Under the pieces are notes generated by a model. It was not told the DNA's origin, made no database searches, and saw nothing but the letters and a program-made list of their open reading frames with translations. From positions 1 through 37,275 of the forward strand of contig CACZJD010000013.1 of NCBI GenBank assembly GCA_902781325.1: a stretch of DNA of 37,275 nt. The letters run 5' to 3'. The DNA comes from an uncultured Lachnospiraceae bacterium. Its GTDB lineage: Bacteria > Bacillota > Clostridia > Lachnospirales > Lachnospiraceae. Each line of letters starts with the position of its first letter. The stretch's first letter is position 1. The position numbers and the translations under genes were made by a program. Below are positions 16,170 to 24,088 of this stretch, piece by piece.

Positions 16170-16658
16170 TCACTTCGGAGCCTCAACCTCTTTGCCTGTA
16201 TAGAGATACCTCAGGTGAAAGCCTGCCGCAGGATCTTTGATATCCGAGTACGCGATGCTCACTCCGTATGCCTCCGATACGTCTAAAGCTTTATCACCAA
16301 AGCCGTAGACATAGTGATAATGGGGGTGCGCATCTGCAACAAGTCTTGGCTTTCTGCTCTTGACCCACTCCGCATCCTGCATGAAGTAAGCTCTCTCCTC
16401 TATGCGCTTGATGGTGCTCCCCGCTGGCATTTCCTTTACGGTTTTCCTCTTGCCTTTTCCCTTGACTTTGCAGTCGGACCAAACGCCGTCCTTGAGCGTG
16501 CCGATATAGGTTTCCTTAACAGATTGATCCTGCATAACCGCGAACCAATATGTGTCGCCCTTGCCGCCTATGATCCAGTCGACTTCATCGCGAAAGGCCT
16601 GATAGAATTCGAAGCCCTTTTCTTTTTCCACAAGTTCCAAAAAACGATAGGTCTTCAT
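16170..16658 (-). CDS. Hypothetical protein, 162 residues
   Basis: The start is ATG 16658 (MKTYRFLELVEKEKG), with GGAGG 9 bases upstream; the longer frame reads through a palindromic element and is rejected. No family recognised. The middle is basic (KVKGKGKRKTVKEMP) and the C-terminal half has an aromatic, His-rich patch HPHYHYVYGFGD. No signal peptide or membrane helix. Single gene between repeat elements. Confidence 0.65.
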   Translation of the reverse strand: MKTYRFLELVEKEKGFEFYQAFRDEVDWIIGGKGDTYWFAVMQDQSVKETYIGTLKDGVWSDCKVKGKGKRKTVKEMPAGSTIKRIEERAYFMQDAEWVKSRKPRLVADAHPHYHYVYGFGDKALDVSEAYGVSIAYSDIKDPAAGFHLRYLYTGKEVEAPK

Positions 16659-16689
16659 TGCTTGATTCCTCCTTGTTTGGGGTTCGATC

Positions 16690-16739
16690 GACCTCTGGGG
16701 TAGTTTGTCCCCATCTGGGGACAAACTACCCCAGAGGTC
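16690..16739. repeat. 50-bp palindromic element
   Basis: Complete inverted pair with perfect arms and centre CCCCATCTGGGG, between two minus-strand hypothetical genes. Confidence 0.97.
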
Positions 16740-16759
16740 AAATCGAGACTCGCTAAGAT

Positions 16760-17506
16760 CTATTCCCTATCTTCAAGCACGGTCACATTGTAGTAGGCAT
16801 TGTTGTAATCTTCATTCTCAAAATCATTCACGAATTCCGGGTGAATCACGAAGGCCTTCCCGTCAGGCGTGTGAAGTCTTGTGTCTCTGTCAAAGAAAAC
16901 GCCCTGCCCGCCATAATAGATCATCTGTTCAATGACCTTCATATAATCATGGGTCCTTTCCTCCGGAACATCGTCAATCCCGATGTCCGGCCTTCCGAAC
17001 TCAGCCATTCCCCTGGTATGAAGCCAATATTTTGCCCCTTCTTTAGAGTAAAGAATGACCACATGTCTCAGGACATCGACTTCTTTGTCAAAATATTTCT
17101 CCGTCCACTGTTCGGGCGAATACAGTGCGATGGTCTGCGGATCAAGTATGCCTGCGGCTCCTTTGTCGATAAAAGCCTGAATGATGCCTATCGCATTCCG
17201 CATATAATCAAGCGTGCTGTCGTTTATTACAGTACCCTGCAGGATCACACATGCCTTCGCTTCTTTGCATCGCTTCAGCAGATCTGCGTTTGCTGCTTCC
17301 AGCACCTTCCCCATCGGACCGGTGAGGAACCCGTCCATATAGTCTCCATGCTGGTCCCTTGTCAGAGTTCGCAGGTCAAGACCTTCCGGAAGTTCATCTA
17401 CTTTGTGCCTCTTCTGAGACACCTCCAGATCTTCACCAGTTACACCGTAGATCACGTAGAACAGGAATGGTTTGTAGCCTATGTCTTGGTAGTACTCTCT
17501 TTTCAT
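16760..17506 (-). CDS. Hypothetical cytosolic protein, 248 residues
   Basis: AAGGA stands about 5 bases before the ATG at 17506. The sequence contains GIIQAFIDKGAAGILDPQT and YWLHTRGMAEFGRPDIG, reminiscent of DUF4261-type proteins, but I am not certain of the family. No signal peptide or membrane segment. No operon partner: palindromic elements stand on both sides. It lies in a run of small hypothetical genes (14.9-17.5 kb). Confidence 0.65.
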   Translation of the reverse strand: MKREYYQDIGYKPFLFYVIYGVTGEDLEVSQKRHKVDELPEGLDLRTLTRDQHGDYMDGFLTGPMGKVLEAANADLLKRCKEAKACVILQGTVINDSTLDYMRNAIGIIQAFIDKGAAGILDPQTIALYSPEQWTEKYFDKEVDVLRHVVILYSKEGAKYWLHTRGMAEFGRPDIGIDDVPEERTHDYMKVIEQMIYYGGQGVFFDRDTRLHTPDGKAFVIHPEFVNDFENEDYNNAYYNVTVLEDRE

Positions 17507-17545
17507 TGTGTTCCTTTCGGGGCGGCCTGACCTCAGCTCAGCCTC

Positions 17546-17595
17546 GACCTCTGGGGTAGTTTGTCCCCATTTGGGGACAAACTACCCCAGAGGTC
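17546..17595. repeat. 50-bp palindromic element
   Basis: Complete inverted pair with perfect arms and centre CCCCATTTGGGG. Confidence 0.97.
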
Positions 17596-17613
17596 TCATC
17601 TCAGATGTTGAGG

Positions 17614-17970
17614 TCAGTTTTTGAGTTTTGCTTCCCATTCCTCTACCTTGAATCCGGTCAGTACAAAGTCATCACCTACAACCAGCGGACGCTTCACAAG
17701 CATTCCGTCGGTCGCAAGAAGCGCCAACTGCTCCTCTTCGCTCATATCCGGCAGCTTTTTGGATAAGCCCAGCTCACGATATGGAATGCCGCTCGTATTA
17801 AAAAAGCGTTTCATGGGCAGGCCGCTCAAAGTATAGTACTTCTGCAGAGTATCCTTGTCGGGGTGGACTGTTTTGATATCGATGTCTTCGTGCTCAATGT
17901 TGTTCTCATCCAGCCATTTCAGCGCTTTTTTGCAGGTACCGCACCTGCTGTAACAGTAAACTTTGATCAT
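17614..17970 (-). CDS. ArsC/Spx-family thioredoxin-fold reductase
   Basis: 118 residues. The N-terminus IKVYCYSRCGTCKKALKWL has a CGTC redox motif at 10-13, and the pattern LVKRPLVV near 92 with a C-terminal GFK segment is that of the ArsC/YffB/Spx fold. Two adjacent ATGs exist; GGAGG is 6 bases from the one at 17970 and 3 from 17973, so I prefer 17970. It could be a glutaredoxin-like arsenate reductase or a Spx-like protein. No ars genes are nearby and the residues cannot decide. Confidence 0.85.
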   Translation of the reverse strand: MIKVYCYSRCGTCKKALKWLDENNIEHEDIDIKTVHPDKDTLQKYYTLSGLPMKRFFNTSGIPYRELGLSKKLPDMSEEEQLALLATDGMLVKRPLVVGDDFVLTGFKVEEWEAKLKN

Positions 17971-18006
17971 CATCTGCCTCCTTTTATGATTTCTGCAGCA
18001 AACAGA

Positions 18007-18017
18007 CCCCAGAGGTC
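18007..18017. repeat. Short element fragment
   Basis: CCCCAGAGGTC followed by GTTTT, the outer end of an inverted arm, lies between the ArsC-like and NUDIX genes. Confidence 0.6.
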
Positions 18018-18024
18018 GTTTTCA

Positions 18025-19167
18025 TCAATTTGGTTTCTGCGACAACATCGCAAGAAATGTCGGAATGTTCATTTCATGCAGGCGCCCCTCTCCGTTTGTG
18101 TCCTCGTAAAGCGCAAGCAGCCGAAAACCTGCCTCGAGCTGTCCTCCGATCTGCTCTTCAAGTGAATGGGAGAACTGCATGCCGGCGTCTTCCTCTTCAA
18201 GCTGCCTTCGCTGGTCAAGGTTGCGCAGCGGATTAAAAGGAAGGCTGTTGACAATTTTCTTTTCTTCGCTGTCCACAATGTAGTTGATATAGTGATCGGT
18301 CCCGGCCAGCAGCCTGCCGCCCGGTCTCAAGACGCGAAAGCATTCCCTCCAGATTGGCCTTACATCTTCCACGTAGCAGTTGGACACGGGATGGAAAATG
18401 ACATCAAATTCTCCGTCCTCGAACGGCAGGCGTTTCGTCATGTCGCCCCGGATTATTCGGATGTCATAGCCCTCCCGCTCGGCGACCATACGCTCGCTCT
18501 CGAGCTGCAGGGGCGAATAGTCAAGGACCGTGCAGATTGCCCCAAGTGCCGCAAAAACCGGCATCTGCTGGCCTCCGCCGCTGGCGAGCCCCAGGATCCG
18601 CTTCCCTTTCAACTCTCCCAGCCATTCGTGCGGAACCGGTTTTGTAGGTGTGAGCAGTACGTCCCAGTCTCTATTTTTTGCCCTGTCAAAACATTCATGC
18701 GAGATCGGTTTTCCCCACTCCCATCCTTCTCGGATCCATCTGTCGATCGTTTCCGCGTTAATGTCCTGATAGGACTGCTGCGACTTCTCTATTGCCTCCA
18801 CTACCTTCACATCCGCAGGCAGCCAGTTCACCTGGCGCAGGTTGTCAAGGGGAAGCCACTTGGCCGCCTCGTGCTCAAGAAGGGTGAGTTTGCCGCTCTT
18901 CACCTTACACCAGTAACAGTCCATGGAAAGATGGAACTCCGGATAGTCATGCTCCACTGTGGTGAGATACTGCTCAACCGCAATCTCCGAGTCCAGTTCT
19001 TCCTTGATCTCCCTTGCCAGGGCAGCTTCCGGCGTCTCGCCGGGCTCTATTTTGCCGCCGGGGAACTCCCACCAGTCCTTATAGTCCCCGTAGCCTCTCT
19101 GTGTTGCAAATACCTTGCTGTCCTTGCGGATGATTGCGGCTACGACTTTGATTGTTTTCTTTTCCAT
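18025..19167 (-). CDS. NUDIX hydrolase - SAM methyltransferase fusion protein
   Basis: 380 residues from ATG 19167 (MEKKTIKVVAA), with GAGG 6 bases upstream; a longer frame through the repeat is rejected. Residues 1-130 form a MutT-like NUDIX domain with box GGKIEPGETPEAALAREIKE (37-56, ending EELD). Residues about 135-380 form a class I methyltransferase: ILGLASGGGQQ (motif I, 191-201), VLDYS (motif II), GEFDVIFHPVS and RVLRPGGRLLAG. Both domains look intact. MutT enzymes hydrolyse oxidised or unusual nucleotides. What the methyltransferase modifies is unknown. No frameshift is needed to join the domains. Confidence 0.88.
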   Translation of the reverse strand: MEKKTIKVVAAIIRKDSKVFATQRGYGDYKDWWEFPGGKIEPGETPEAALAREIKEELDSEIAVEQYLTTVEHDYPEFHLSMDCYWCKVKSGKLTLLEHEAAKWLPLDNLRQVNWLPADVKVVEAIEKSQQSYQDINAETIDRWIREGWEWGKPISHECFDRAKNRDWDVLLTPTKPVPHEWLGELKGKRILGLASGGGQQMPVFAALGAICTVLDYSPLQLESERMVAEREGYDIRIIRGDMTKRLPFEDGEFDVIFHPVSNCYVEDVRPIWRECFRVLRPGGRLLAGTDHYINYIVDSEEKKIVNSLPFNPLRNLDQRRQLEEEDAGMQFSHSLEEQIGGQLEAGFRLLALYEDTNGEGRLHEMNIPTFLAMLSQKPN

Positions 19168-19202
19168 ATGCTGCCTCGGCCTCGGTCCAACCTGGTCCAA
19201 TC

Positions 19203-19252
19203 GACCTCTGGGGTAGTTTGTCCCCAGGTGGGGACAAACTACCCCAGAGGTC
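19203..19252. repeat. 50-bp palindromic element
   Basis: Complete inverted pair, perfect arms, centre CCCCAGGTGGGG, identical in core to the one at 5525. Confidence 0.97.
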
Positions 19253-19273
19253 GAGAGGTCCAGGTCGGTCGTT

Positions 19274-19966
19274 TTACCCAATCTCCGCCAAAAACTGCTC
19301 TTTTGTGTACGGTTTCCAGTGTCCGTCAATCACGACGTCTGCGTTCAGTCCACGCACCTTGCCGGCCAAAGCAGCGAGCTTATCCCAATCCATCCTCCAT
19401 GACGGGTATTCACCGAGCTGCGCGTCTCCCACGAACAGGACATGGTCATCCGGAACATATACAAGCAGTGAGTCATCTGTGTGCGGCGATTCAGACTTTA
19501 TCAGCTCCACAGACACTCCGCCGAGGTCAATCGACTGGTCCACGGTCACTGTTTTGTCCGCCGGAACAACTTTCAGCGGCACACCGCCTGCGTATTCCCT
19601 GCGGATCGAGGGATCACTGCTCAGAAAGCGGACGGCTTTGTCCGGGTCTGCGTCCATTTCTGCCTTGATCTGCGCCAGTTTATCGCTCGTTTCAGGCCTT
19701 GCGAGAGTTTCGCCGTGTACAGCGTACATGCCAAAAGTGTGGTCCCAGTGCCAGTGAGTGATCACCGTGAGTTCCGGAAGCGGCAGATCTTCAGATCGAA
19801 TCGCGTTGTAGAAGTCCTCCACATGTGAAGAGGAATGACCGGCGTCCACTGCCAAAGCTTTCTCCCCGCCCAAAATATAGCCCAGATTCGGGCGGTCTTT
19901 GGGGGAATTAAAGGGAAGAATCCATACATGTTTACTGATTCTTTGCAGTTTTGGTCCTTTGTTCAT
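19274..19966 (-). CDS. Metallo-beta-lactamase-fold hydrolase
   Basis: 230 residues from ATG 19966, with GGAGG 7 bases upstream. THWHWDHTFGM (70-80) is the HxHxDH zinc motif; further ligands are ESPHTDDS, FVGDAQLG and IDGHWKP. The fold and length match soluble MBL-fold hydrolases such as glyoxalase II-like or lactonase-like enzymes, but nothing fixes the substrate. A much longer frame to 20668 only reads through the repeat into the antisense of the next gene and is not real. Confidence 0.9.
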   Translation of the reverse strand: MNKGPKLQRISKHVWILPFNSPKDRPNLGYILGGEKALAVDAGHSSSHVEDFYNAIRSEDLPLPELTVITHWHWDHTFGMYAVHGETLARPETSDKLAQIKAEMDADPDKAVRFLSSDPSIRREYAGGVPLKVVPADKTVTVDQSIDLGGVSVELIKSESPHTDDSLLVYVPDDHVLFVGDAQLGEYPSWRMDWDKLAALAGKVRGLNADVVIDGHWKPYTKEQFLAEIG

Positions 19967-20018
19967 CTTCTTTCCTCCGTCGATTGTTGGTGCGATTTCG
20001 ACCTCGACATTTGACCTC

Positions 20019-20068
20019 GACCTCTGGGGTAGTTTGTCCCCAGGTGGGGACAAACTACCCCAGAGGTC
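20019..20068. repeat. 50-bp palindromic element
   Basis: Complete inverted pair, perfect arms, centre CCCCAGGTGGGG. A GACCTCGACATTT-type fragment precedes it. Confidence 0.97.
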
Positions 20069-20085
20069 GGAGGTCGCAGTAGCCT

Positions 20086-21480
20086 CTACACCATCGCCTT
20101 TTTCATCCACTTCCCCCGGTAGAGCCGACTCAAGAAGATCAGCCCGCGGAAGCACAGCTCCAGTGCCATCGCCGTCCAGAATCCCTGAAGGCCCATGCGA
20201 GGCACCAGAAAAAGCGCCAGCATAATGCGCACGCACCACATACTCACAAGGTTCATAATACTGGGCCGCAAAGTATCTCCCGCTCCGCGGAACACGCCCG
20301 CGCAGCAGATTGAGGCACCGTACAGCGGTTCCGCGATCAGCTCGATCCGCAGAACATCTGTGCCCAAAGCCGCCACCTCCGCGCTGCTTGTCAGCATCGA
20401 GAAGACTAGTGGCGCGCCAAAATACATAATCCCGCCCGTCAGCCCCATCAGGACCATTCCAAGGTAGACTGAAACCCGCGAAAAGCTTTTGGTCAGATCG
20501 TGCCGCCCCGCACCGATGGTCTGCCCGATGATCGCCGTAGCCGCCGCCCCTATGCCGTAGCCCGGCATATAACACAGGGACTCCGCCGTAATCGCCAGGG
20601 AATGGGCCGCAACTGCAACAGTTCCCAGGGTTGCCACTATTTTGGTGCCGGCTACATAGGCGCTGCATGTAAAGACCTGGTCAAAAAACAGAGGAATCCC
20701 GATTTTGGCAGCGTTTTCTATGTTTTGGCGCTTCCATTTCCAGCTTCCTTTGTTTCTCAGCGAGATCCGCTTGTTCCTGGTCGCAAGAAGGTACAAAGCA
20801 GTGAGAGAAATGACGACCTCCGAGAGTGTCGTCGCGATGGCGGCGCCTACTACGCGCAGACCTGCTCCGGGGATCGGGATGCCGTGCACGGTGCTGGCGG
20901 GGAAGATCATCAGCCTGTTAAGCACAACGTTGAGCAGGCATACCAGGGCGGACAGGGCGCTCGGTGTTTTCATGTCTCCTGTGCTCTGCATCATGCCGTT
21001 GGACATCTGCCGGATGAGTATGAAGGGCACGCCCAGGCAGTAGATTCGAAAGTATGCGGTGGAATCAGCCAGGATCTCAGCTTCGCCGCCAAGCCATCGC
21101 GGGACGTGTCCGCTGATCGACATGCACGCAGCGCTGATCACAAGGCCCAGCAGAATTATTGATTTCAGGCCTTGCCGCAGCACGTCCTCCGCCTCGCGGT
21201 CCCGGCCGGCACCGATCAACTGTGCTACCTGCACGTAAAAACCGGCCGCAATGCCGATACAGCTGCCGCCGATCAGCCACGTGGAGGACGAAACCAAGCC
21301 GATAGAAGCTGTCGCTTCCGCGCCGAGGCTTCCCACCATCCCGGCGTCGATATACTGCATTGCGATGGACGTCAGTTGTGCCAGAATTGCCGGAAAGCTC
21401 ATGCTGAGGACAAGGCGGATCTTCTCAGCTCTGCTCACATCGCGCTTATTTAAAACTGTGTCAATGGTGTTGTTTTTCAT
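20086..21480 (-). CDS. MATE-family efflux transporter
   Basis: 464 residues from ATG 21480, normal for DinF/NorM-like MATE proteins, with about twelve membrane helices in two halves. Conserved pieces include FPAILAQLTSIAMQYIDAGMVG in the first helix pair and IGQTIGAGRHDLTKSF in the second half. It would exchange Na+ or H+ for drugs or metabolites. The only ribosome-site candidate is GAGAGGTC from the adjoining repeat, about 11 bases upstream. Longer frames through the repeat are rejected. Confidence 0.9.
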   Translation of the reverse strand: MKNNTIDTVLNKRDVSRAEKIRLVLSMSFPAILAQLTSIAMQYIDAGMVGSLGAEATASIGLVSSSTWLIGGSCIGIAAGFYVQVAQLIGAGRDREAEDVLRQGLKSIILLGLVISAACMSISGHVPRWLGGEAEILADSTAYFRIYCLGVPFILIRQMSNGMMQSTGDMKTPSALSALVCLLNVVLNRLMIFPASTVHGIPIPGAGLRVVGAAIATTLSEVVISLTALYLLATRNKRISLRNKGSWKWKRQNIENAAKIGIPLFFDQVFTCSAYVAGTKIVATLGTVAVAAHSLAITAESLCYMPGYGIGAAATAIIGQTIGAGRHDLTKSFSRVSVYLGMVLMGLTGGIMYFGAPLVFSMLTSSAEVAALGTDVLRIELIAEPLYGASICCAGVFRGAGDTLRPSIMNLVSMWCVRIMLALFLVPRMGLQGFWTAMALELCFRGLIFLSRLYRGKWMKKAMV

Positions 21481-21490
21481 TTTGCTTCGC

Positions 21491-21598
21491 GACCTCTCGA
21501 CCTCTGGACCTCTGGGGTAGTTTGTCCCCATATGGGGGGTTGCTTCGCGACCTCTGGGGTAGTTTGTCCCCATATGGGGACAAACTACCCCAGAGGTC
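21491..21598. repeat. Duplicated element: partial copy (21507-21536) and 50-bp palindrome (21549-21598)
   Basis: TTGCTTCGCGACCTCT occurs twice (21482 and 21540), each followed by an arm and TCCCCATATGGGG, so a stretch of nearly 60 bp was duplicated in tandem. The second copy keeps its inverted arm; the first has lost it. Confidence 0.92.
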
Positions 21599-21631
21599 AA
21601 ATTTCGCCATGTCGAGGTCCAAGTCTTCTCG

Positions 21632-22042
21632 TCAGATAATGATTCCCTCAAGATGATCTATCTCATGTTGGATGATCTGCGCGGTCCAACCGCTGTACTT
21701 CTTCCGCTGCTTTTTCCAGGCAGCGTCAAAATATTCAACTTCTATATTTTGATAGCGGGTTGTCTTCCGGACTCCTTCCAGTGACAGACATCCTTCTTCT
21801 GTTTGGTAGGATGTGTCCTTGTGAACTATTACCGGGTTATACATCACAACATTCATGAACCCTATATTCACAATAATGATTCTTTTGCGGATACCAATCA
21901 TATTTGCCGCCATGCCTACGCAGCGATCCTGATTGGCGCGCAGCGTGTCTTGCAGGTCCTGCCCCACAGGGAAGTCCTGCTTCGTTGCAGGCTCTGACTT
22001 TTGGCCAAGGAAGAAAACATCTCTAACTATTTTTTGAACCAT
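21632..22042 (-). CDS. def: Peptide deformylase, divergent short form
   Basis: 136 residues, shorter than the usual 150-190. Motif 2 EGCLS (Cys85) and motif 3 HEIDH (His126, Glu127, His130) keep all metal and catalytic residues. Motif 1, normally GxGLAAxQ, reads CVGMAANM, so the conserved Gln is Met48. GGAGG stands 5 bases before the ATG. It would remove formyl from the N-terminal methionine of new proteins. Because of the Gln change it may be a secondary paralogue of the housekeeping enzyme. Confidence 0.85.
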   Translation of the reverse strand: MVQKIVRDVFFLGQKSEPATKQDFPVGQDLQDTLRANQDRCVGMAANMIGIRKRIIIVNIGFMNVVMYNPVIVHKDTSYQTEEGCLSLEGVRKTTRYQNIEVEYFDAAWKKQRKKYSGWTAQIIQHEIDHLEGIII

Positions 22043-22087
22043 TGGCGCCTCCTGTGATAATTCTGCCTCAATGGTCTCAATGGTCTG

Positions 22088-22137
22088 GACCTCTGGGGTG
22101 GTTTATCCCCACCTGTCCACAAACCACCCCAGAGGTC
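22088..22137. repeat. 50-bp palindromic element, GTGG/CCAC form
   Basis: Both arms carry GGTGGTTT/AAACCACC in place of GGTAGTTT/AAACTACC, so the stem stays paired. Centre TCCCCACCTGTCCAC. Confidence 0.95.
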
Positions 22138-22151
22138 GTTTGCTCCTCTAT

Positions 22152-22649
22152 TTATACTTTTTCAAAAGCCAATCTGGGATAATTATCCTCTTGGACATAA
22201 ATCGTTCCACAGTGCACGAAGCCCAGCTTTTTCAGCATTTTCTGCATCACGCTGTTGTCCCCGTGCGTGTCGATGCGCATATGGCCGCACTGATCGAATG
22301 CCCAGTTCACGCAGAAAGCGCCGATTCCTTTCTCGGAACCGTCCGCCGCAATTCTGTGCACAACGCCGTAAGGTGCGTCCGAAAGCCAAGACCCGTCAGT
22401 GATTTCCCTATATGTCGGCTCGATGTCCTTTCCTTGAACATAATAAAATGTCCCGATCACCTCTCCGTTGTCATTCGTGCAAACATAACTGTTTCCGGTT
22501 TTAATGTCACTGCGGATCAGCTGCTCCGGCGGCCAGTTTGTGGGGCCCCATTGGTTTGGATTGCCGTTTTCTGCCATAAACCTGCGGGCATAGGCATAGA
22601 TTTCCATCATCCGCTCAAGGTCCTGTTCAGTGGATTTTCTGATATTCAT
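22152..22649 (-). CDS. GNAT-family N-acetyltransferase
   Basis: 165 residues. The fold is indicated by MNIRKSTEQDLERMMEIY at the start, GEVIGTFYYV in the core sheet, HRIAADGSEKGIGAF as the acetyl-CoA loop, and MRIDTHGDNSVMQKMLKKLGF with the usual NxxM..LxKLGF ending. AGGAAGG lies 10 bases upstream. The acceptor amine is unknown. Single gene between palindromic elements. Confidence 0.88.
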   Translation of the reverse strand: MNIRKSTEQDLERMMEIYAYARRFMAENGNPNQWGPTNWPPEQLIRSDIKTGNSYVCTNDNGEVIGTFYYVQGKDIEPTYREITDGSWLSDAPYGVVHRIAADGSEKGIGAFCVNWAFDQCGHMRIDTHGDNSVMQKMLKKLGFVHCGTIYVQEDNYPRLAFEKV

Positions 22650-22703
22650 ACGCCATGTACCTTCCTAAAAAATTACATCTTTTAATTATCATACTATAAA
22701 AAC

Positions 22704-22870
22704 GACCTCTGGGGTAGTTTGTCCACATCTGTCCACAAACCACCCCAGAGGTCGAGGTCGAGGTTCTGGGGTAGTTGGGGTAGTTTGTCCACATCTGTCC
22801 ACAAACCACCCCAGAGGTCGAGGTTGGGTTGGAGGTTGAGGTTGAGGTCGATGGTCGACAAAGGTCGAGG
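22704..22870. repeat. Two palindromic elements followed by GAGGTY-rich tandem tract
   Basis: A complete element (22704-22753, left arm GTAG form and right arm CCAC form) is followed by a second (22764-22819) whose left arm has a GTAGTTGGGG duplication. Then comes a 50-bp tract of GAGGTC/GAGGTT/GGGTT-like hexamers, apparently expanded from the arm's outer end. Confidence 0.9.
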
Positions 22871-23103
22871 TCGTTTCGATCGATCCTTGCATTCTTGAAC
22901 ATTCCGGTCCTCTGTGATAACATACATTCAACTCGTTCAGCGCTATTTTAATTCACGTCCGGCGCTGGATTTTCTGGTGCTAATGCCCATAAATCACGGT
23001 CATTACACTTCATTTCAGTTCAGTCTTCTGCGGGATTTCTCCGCAAAATTTCCGAACAGTTAATAAACCGGCTCAGCTCGCTATTTTGGCACTCAGAAGG
23101 TAC
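22871..23103. other. Gene-free stretch upstream of the RAYT gene
   Basis: About 230 bp with no reading frame I can support. It contains short AT-rich runs, a GCGGGATTTCTCCGC inverted repeat (23031-23045) and one TATTTTGGC copy of the dispersed 9-mer. It may be the left part of the transposase locus or its promoter. Confidence 0.4.
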
Positions 23104-23197
23104 AAATGACCTTAGAGGTCATTTTAAAATACCCACCTGAGGACAAACTACCCCAGAGGTCGTTCAACAGACAGAGGTCGTTCAACAGAGGTCGTTT
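23104..23197. repeat. Element remnants in front of the RAYT gene
   Basis: A short palindrome AAATGACCTTAGAGGTCATTT (23104-23124; arms of about 8 bp) is followed by a right half-element (23134-23161) and two tandem copies of CAGAGGTCGTTCAACAG-like sequence. They form the 5' border of the transposase gene. Confidence 0.85.
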
Positions 23198-23222
23198 AAA
23201 AAAGAAAGGAAAGCCTGCATCT

Positions 23223-23984
23223 ATGCCATCTCGTCCACGCGAAATCAGTTCTCTCGGTATTTATCATGTTGTCTATCGCGGCGTCAACAAGCAGCGTATA
23301 TTCGAAGATGATGATGATTACGGCAAGTTTTTGACAGTTCTTCGTAAATATCAGCCGATCTGCGGCTATAAGATCATCGCTTATTGTCTGATGTCCAATC
23401 ATATTCATCTGCTCATTAAGCCTGGCGAAATACCGTTGTCCAGGATTTTTCAGCGTGTCATTCCCAGTTTTGTGTACTGGTATAACAAAAGATACGAGCG
23501 AGTCGGCAGTCTCTTCCAGTCCCGTTTCAGAAGCAGGCCGGTCAACACCATCTCGCAGCTCTTCACCGTTATCAGATACATTCATCAAAATCCGATCAAG
23601 GCGGCGATTTGTGAGCACCCCGAGCAGTATCGCTATAGTAGTTATAAAAACTATTTTGGCAGCGATCTGATCGACAACAGCTTCGTGCGTTCAATGGTCA
23701 ATGAAGAGTTTTTCTTCAGTTATAACTGCACTGAAAACGATGATCAGTGTCTGGATATTGACGACGAGCGCCCGAGGATGAAGGATGAGCGCGCCGTGAA
23801 TATCATGCAAAGGCTCTCCGGTTGCAGCAATGTAACGGAGTTCCAACAGCTCGACGTTAAGTTGCGTAACGAGGTGCTTTACGATATGTGGATGGCCGGC
23901 GTCTCGGTCAGCCAGGCTAACAGGGTTACAGGGATCTCGTACGGCGTAATCAGGAAGGTAATCGCGTCGGCGAGGCATAGATGA
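23223..23984 (+). CDS. REP-associated tyrosine transposase (RAYT, Y1/HUH family)
   Basis: 253 residues from ATG 23223. The HUH motif is SNHIHLL (His60, His62). The catalytic tyrosine is most likely in RYSSYKNYFG (Tyr141 or Tyr144), and YIHQNPIKAAI (119-129) is the hallmark of TnpA_REP/Y1 proteins. The C-terminus (about 180-253) is a helix-turn-helix-like domain (VSVSQANRVTGISYGVIRKV), present in longer RAYTs. GAAAGGA lies about 13 bases upstream. Such proteins nick single-stranded hairpins and mobilise REP or REPIN sequences. The gene is bracketed by repeat arms and its TGA stop is the first three bases of TGACCTCTG. It is the only transposase seen here. Confidence 0.93.
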   Translation: MPSRPREISSLGIYHVVYRGVNKQRIFEDDDDYGKFLTVLRKYQPICGYKIIAYCLMSNHIHLLIKPGEIPLSRIFQRVIPSFVYWYNKRYERVGSLFQSRFRSRPVNTISQLFTVIRYIHQNPIKAAICEHPEQYRYSSYKNYFGSDLIDNSFVRSMVNEEFFFSYNCTENDDQCLDIDDERPRMKDERAVNIMQRLSGCSNVTEFQQLDVKLRNEVLYDMWMAGVSVSQANRVTGISYGVIRKVIASARHR

Positions 23985-24079
23985 CCTCTGCCCATTTCCA
24001 TTTATGACCTCTGTGACCTCTGCCTCTGTGACCTCTGAGGTAGTTTGTCCACACCTGTCCACAAAGTACCCCAGAGGTC
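23983..24079. repeat. Arm fragments and 50-bp palindrome behind the RAYT gene
   Basis: GACCTCTG fragments at 23983, 24006 and 24015 lead into a full palindrome (24030-24079) with one change in each arm (CTGAGG on the left, AAAGTACC on the right). These form the 3' border of the transposase gene. Confidence 0.92.
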
Positions 24080-24088
24080 CCCTCACGA

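Noticed and set aside
18166-19668. 500-codon plus-strand open frame
   Set aside because: It is antisense to the NUDIX-methyltransferase and MBL-fold genes, has no recognisable domain, and includes repeat-derived sequence.
19274-20668. Long 464-codon minus-strand frame joined to the MBL-fold gene
   Set aside because: Upstream of 19966 it runs through a palindromic element and antisense-frame of the MATE gene; the ribosome site and conserved start support ATG 19966.
22627-22931. Small minus-strand proteins rich in PRPLG/TTPEV/TSTSGVV
   Set aside because: Entirely translated from repeat elements and the GAGGTY tract; no ribosome site.
22871-23103. tRNA, small RNA or riboswitch upstream of the RAYT
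   Set aside because: No cloverleaf, conserved riboswitch core or clear terminator could be recognised by eye.
23106-23222. N-terminal extension of the RAYT
   Set aside because: The extra 39 residues are repeat-derived; homology of Y1 transposases starts near PSRPREISSLGIYHVVYRG at ATG 23223.
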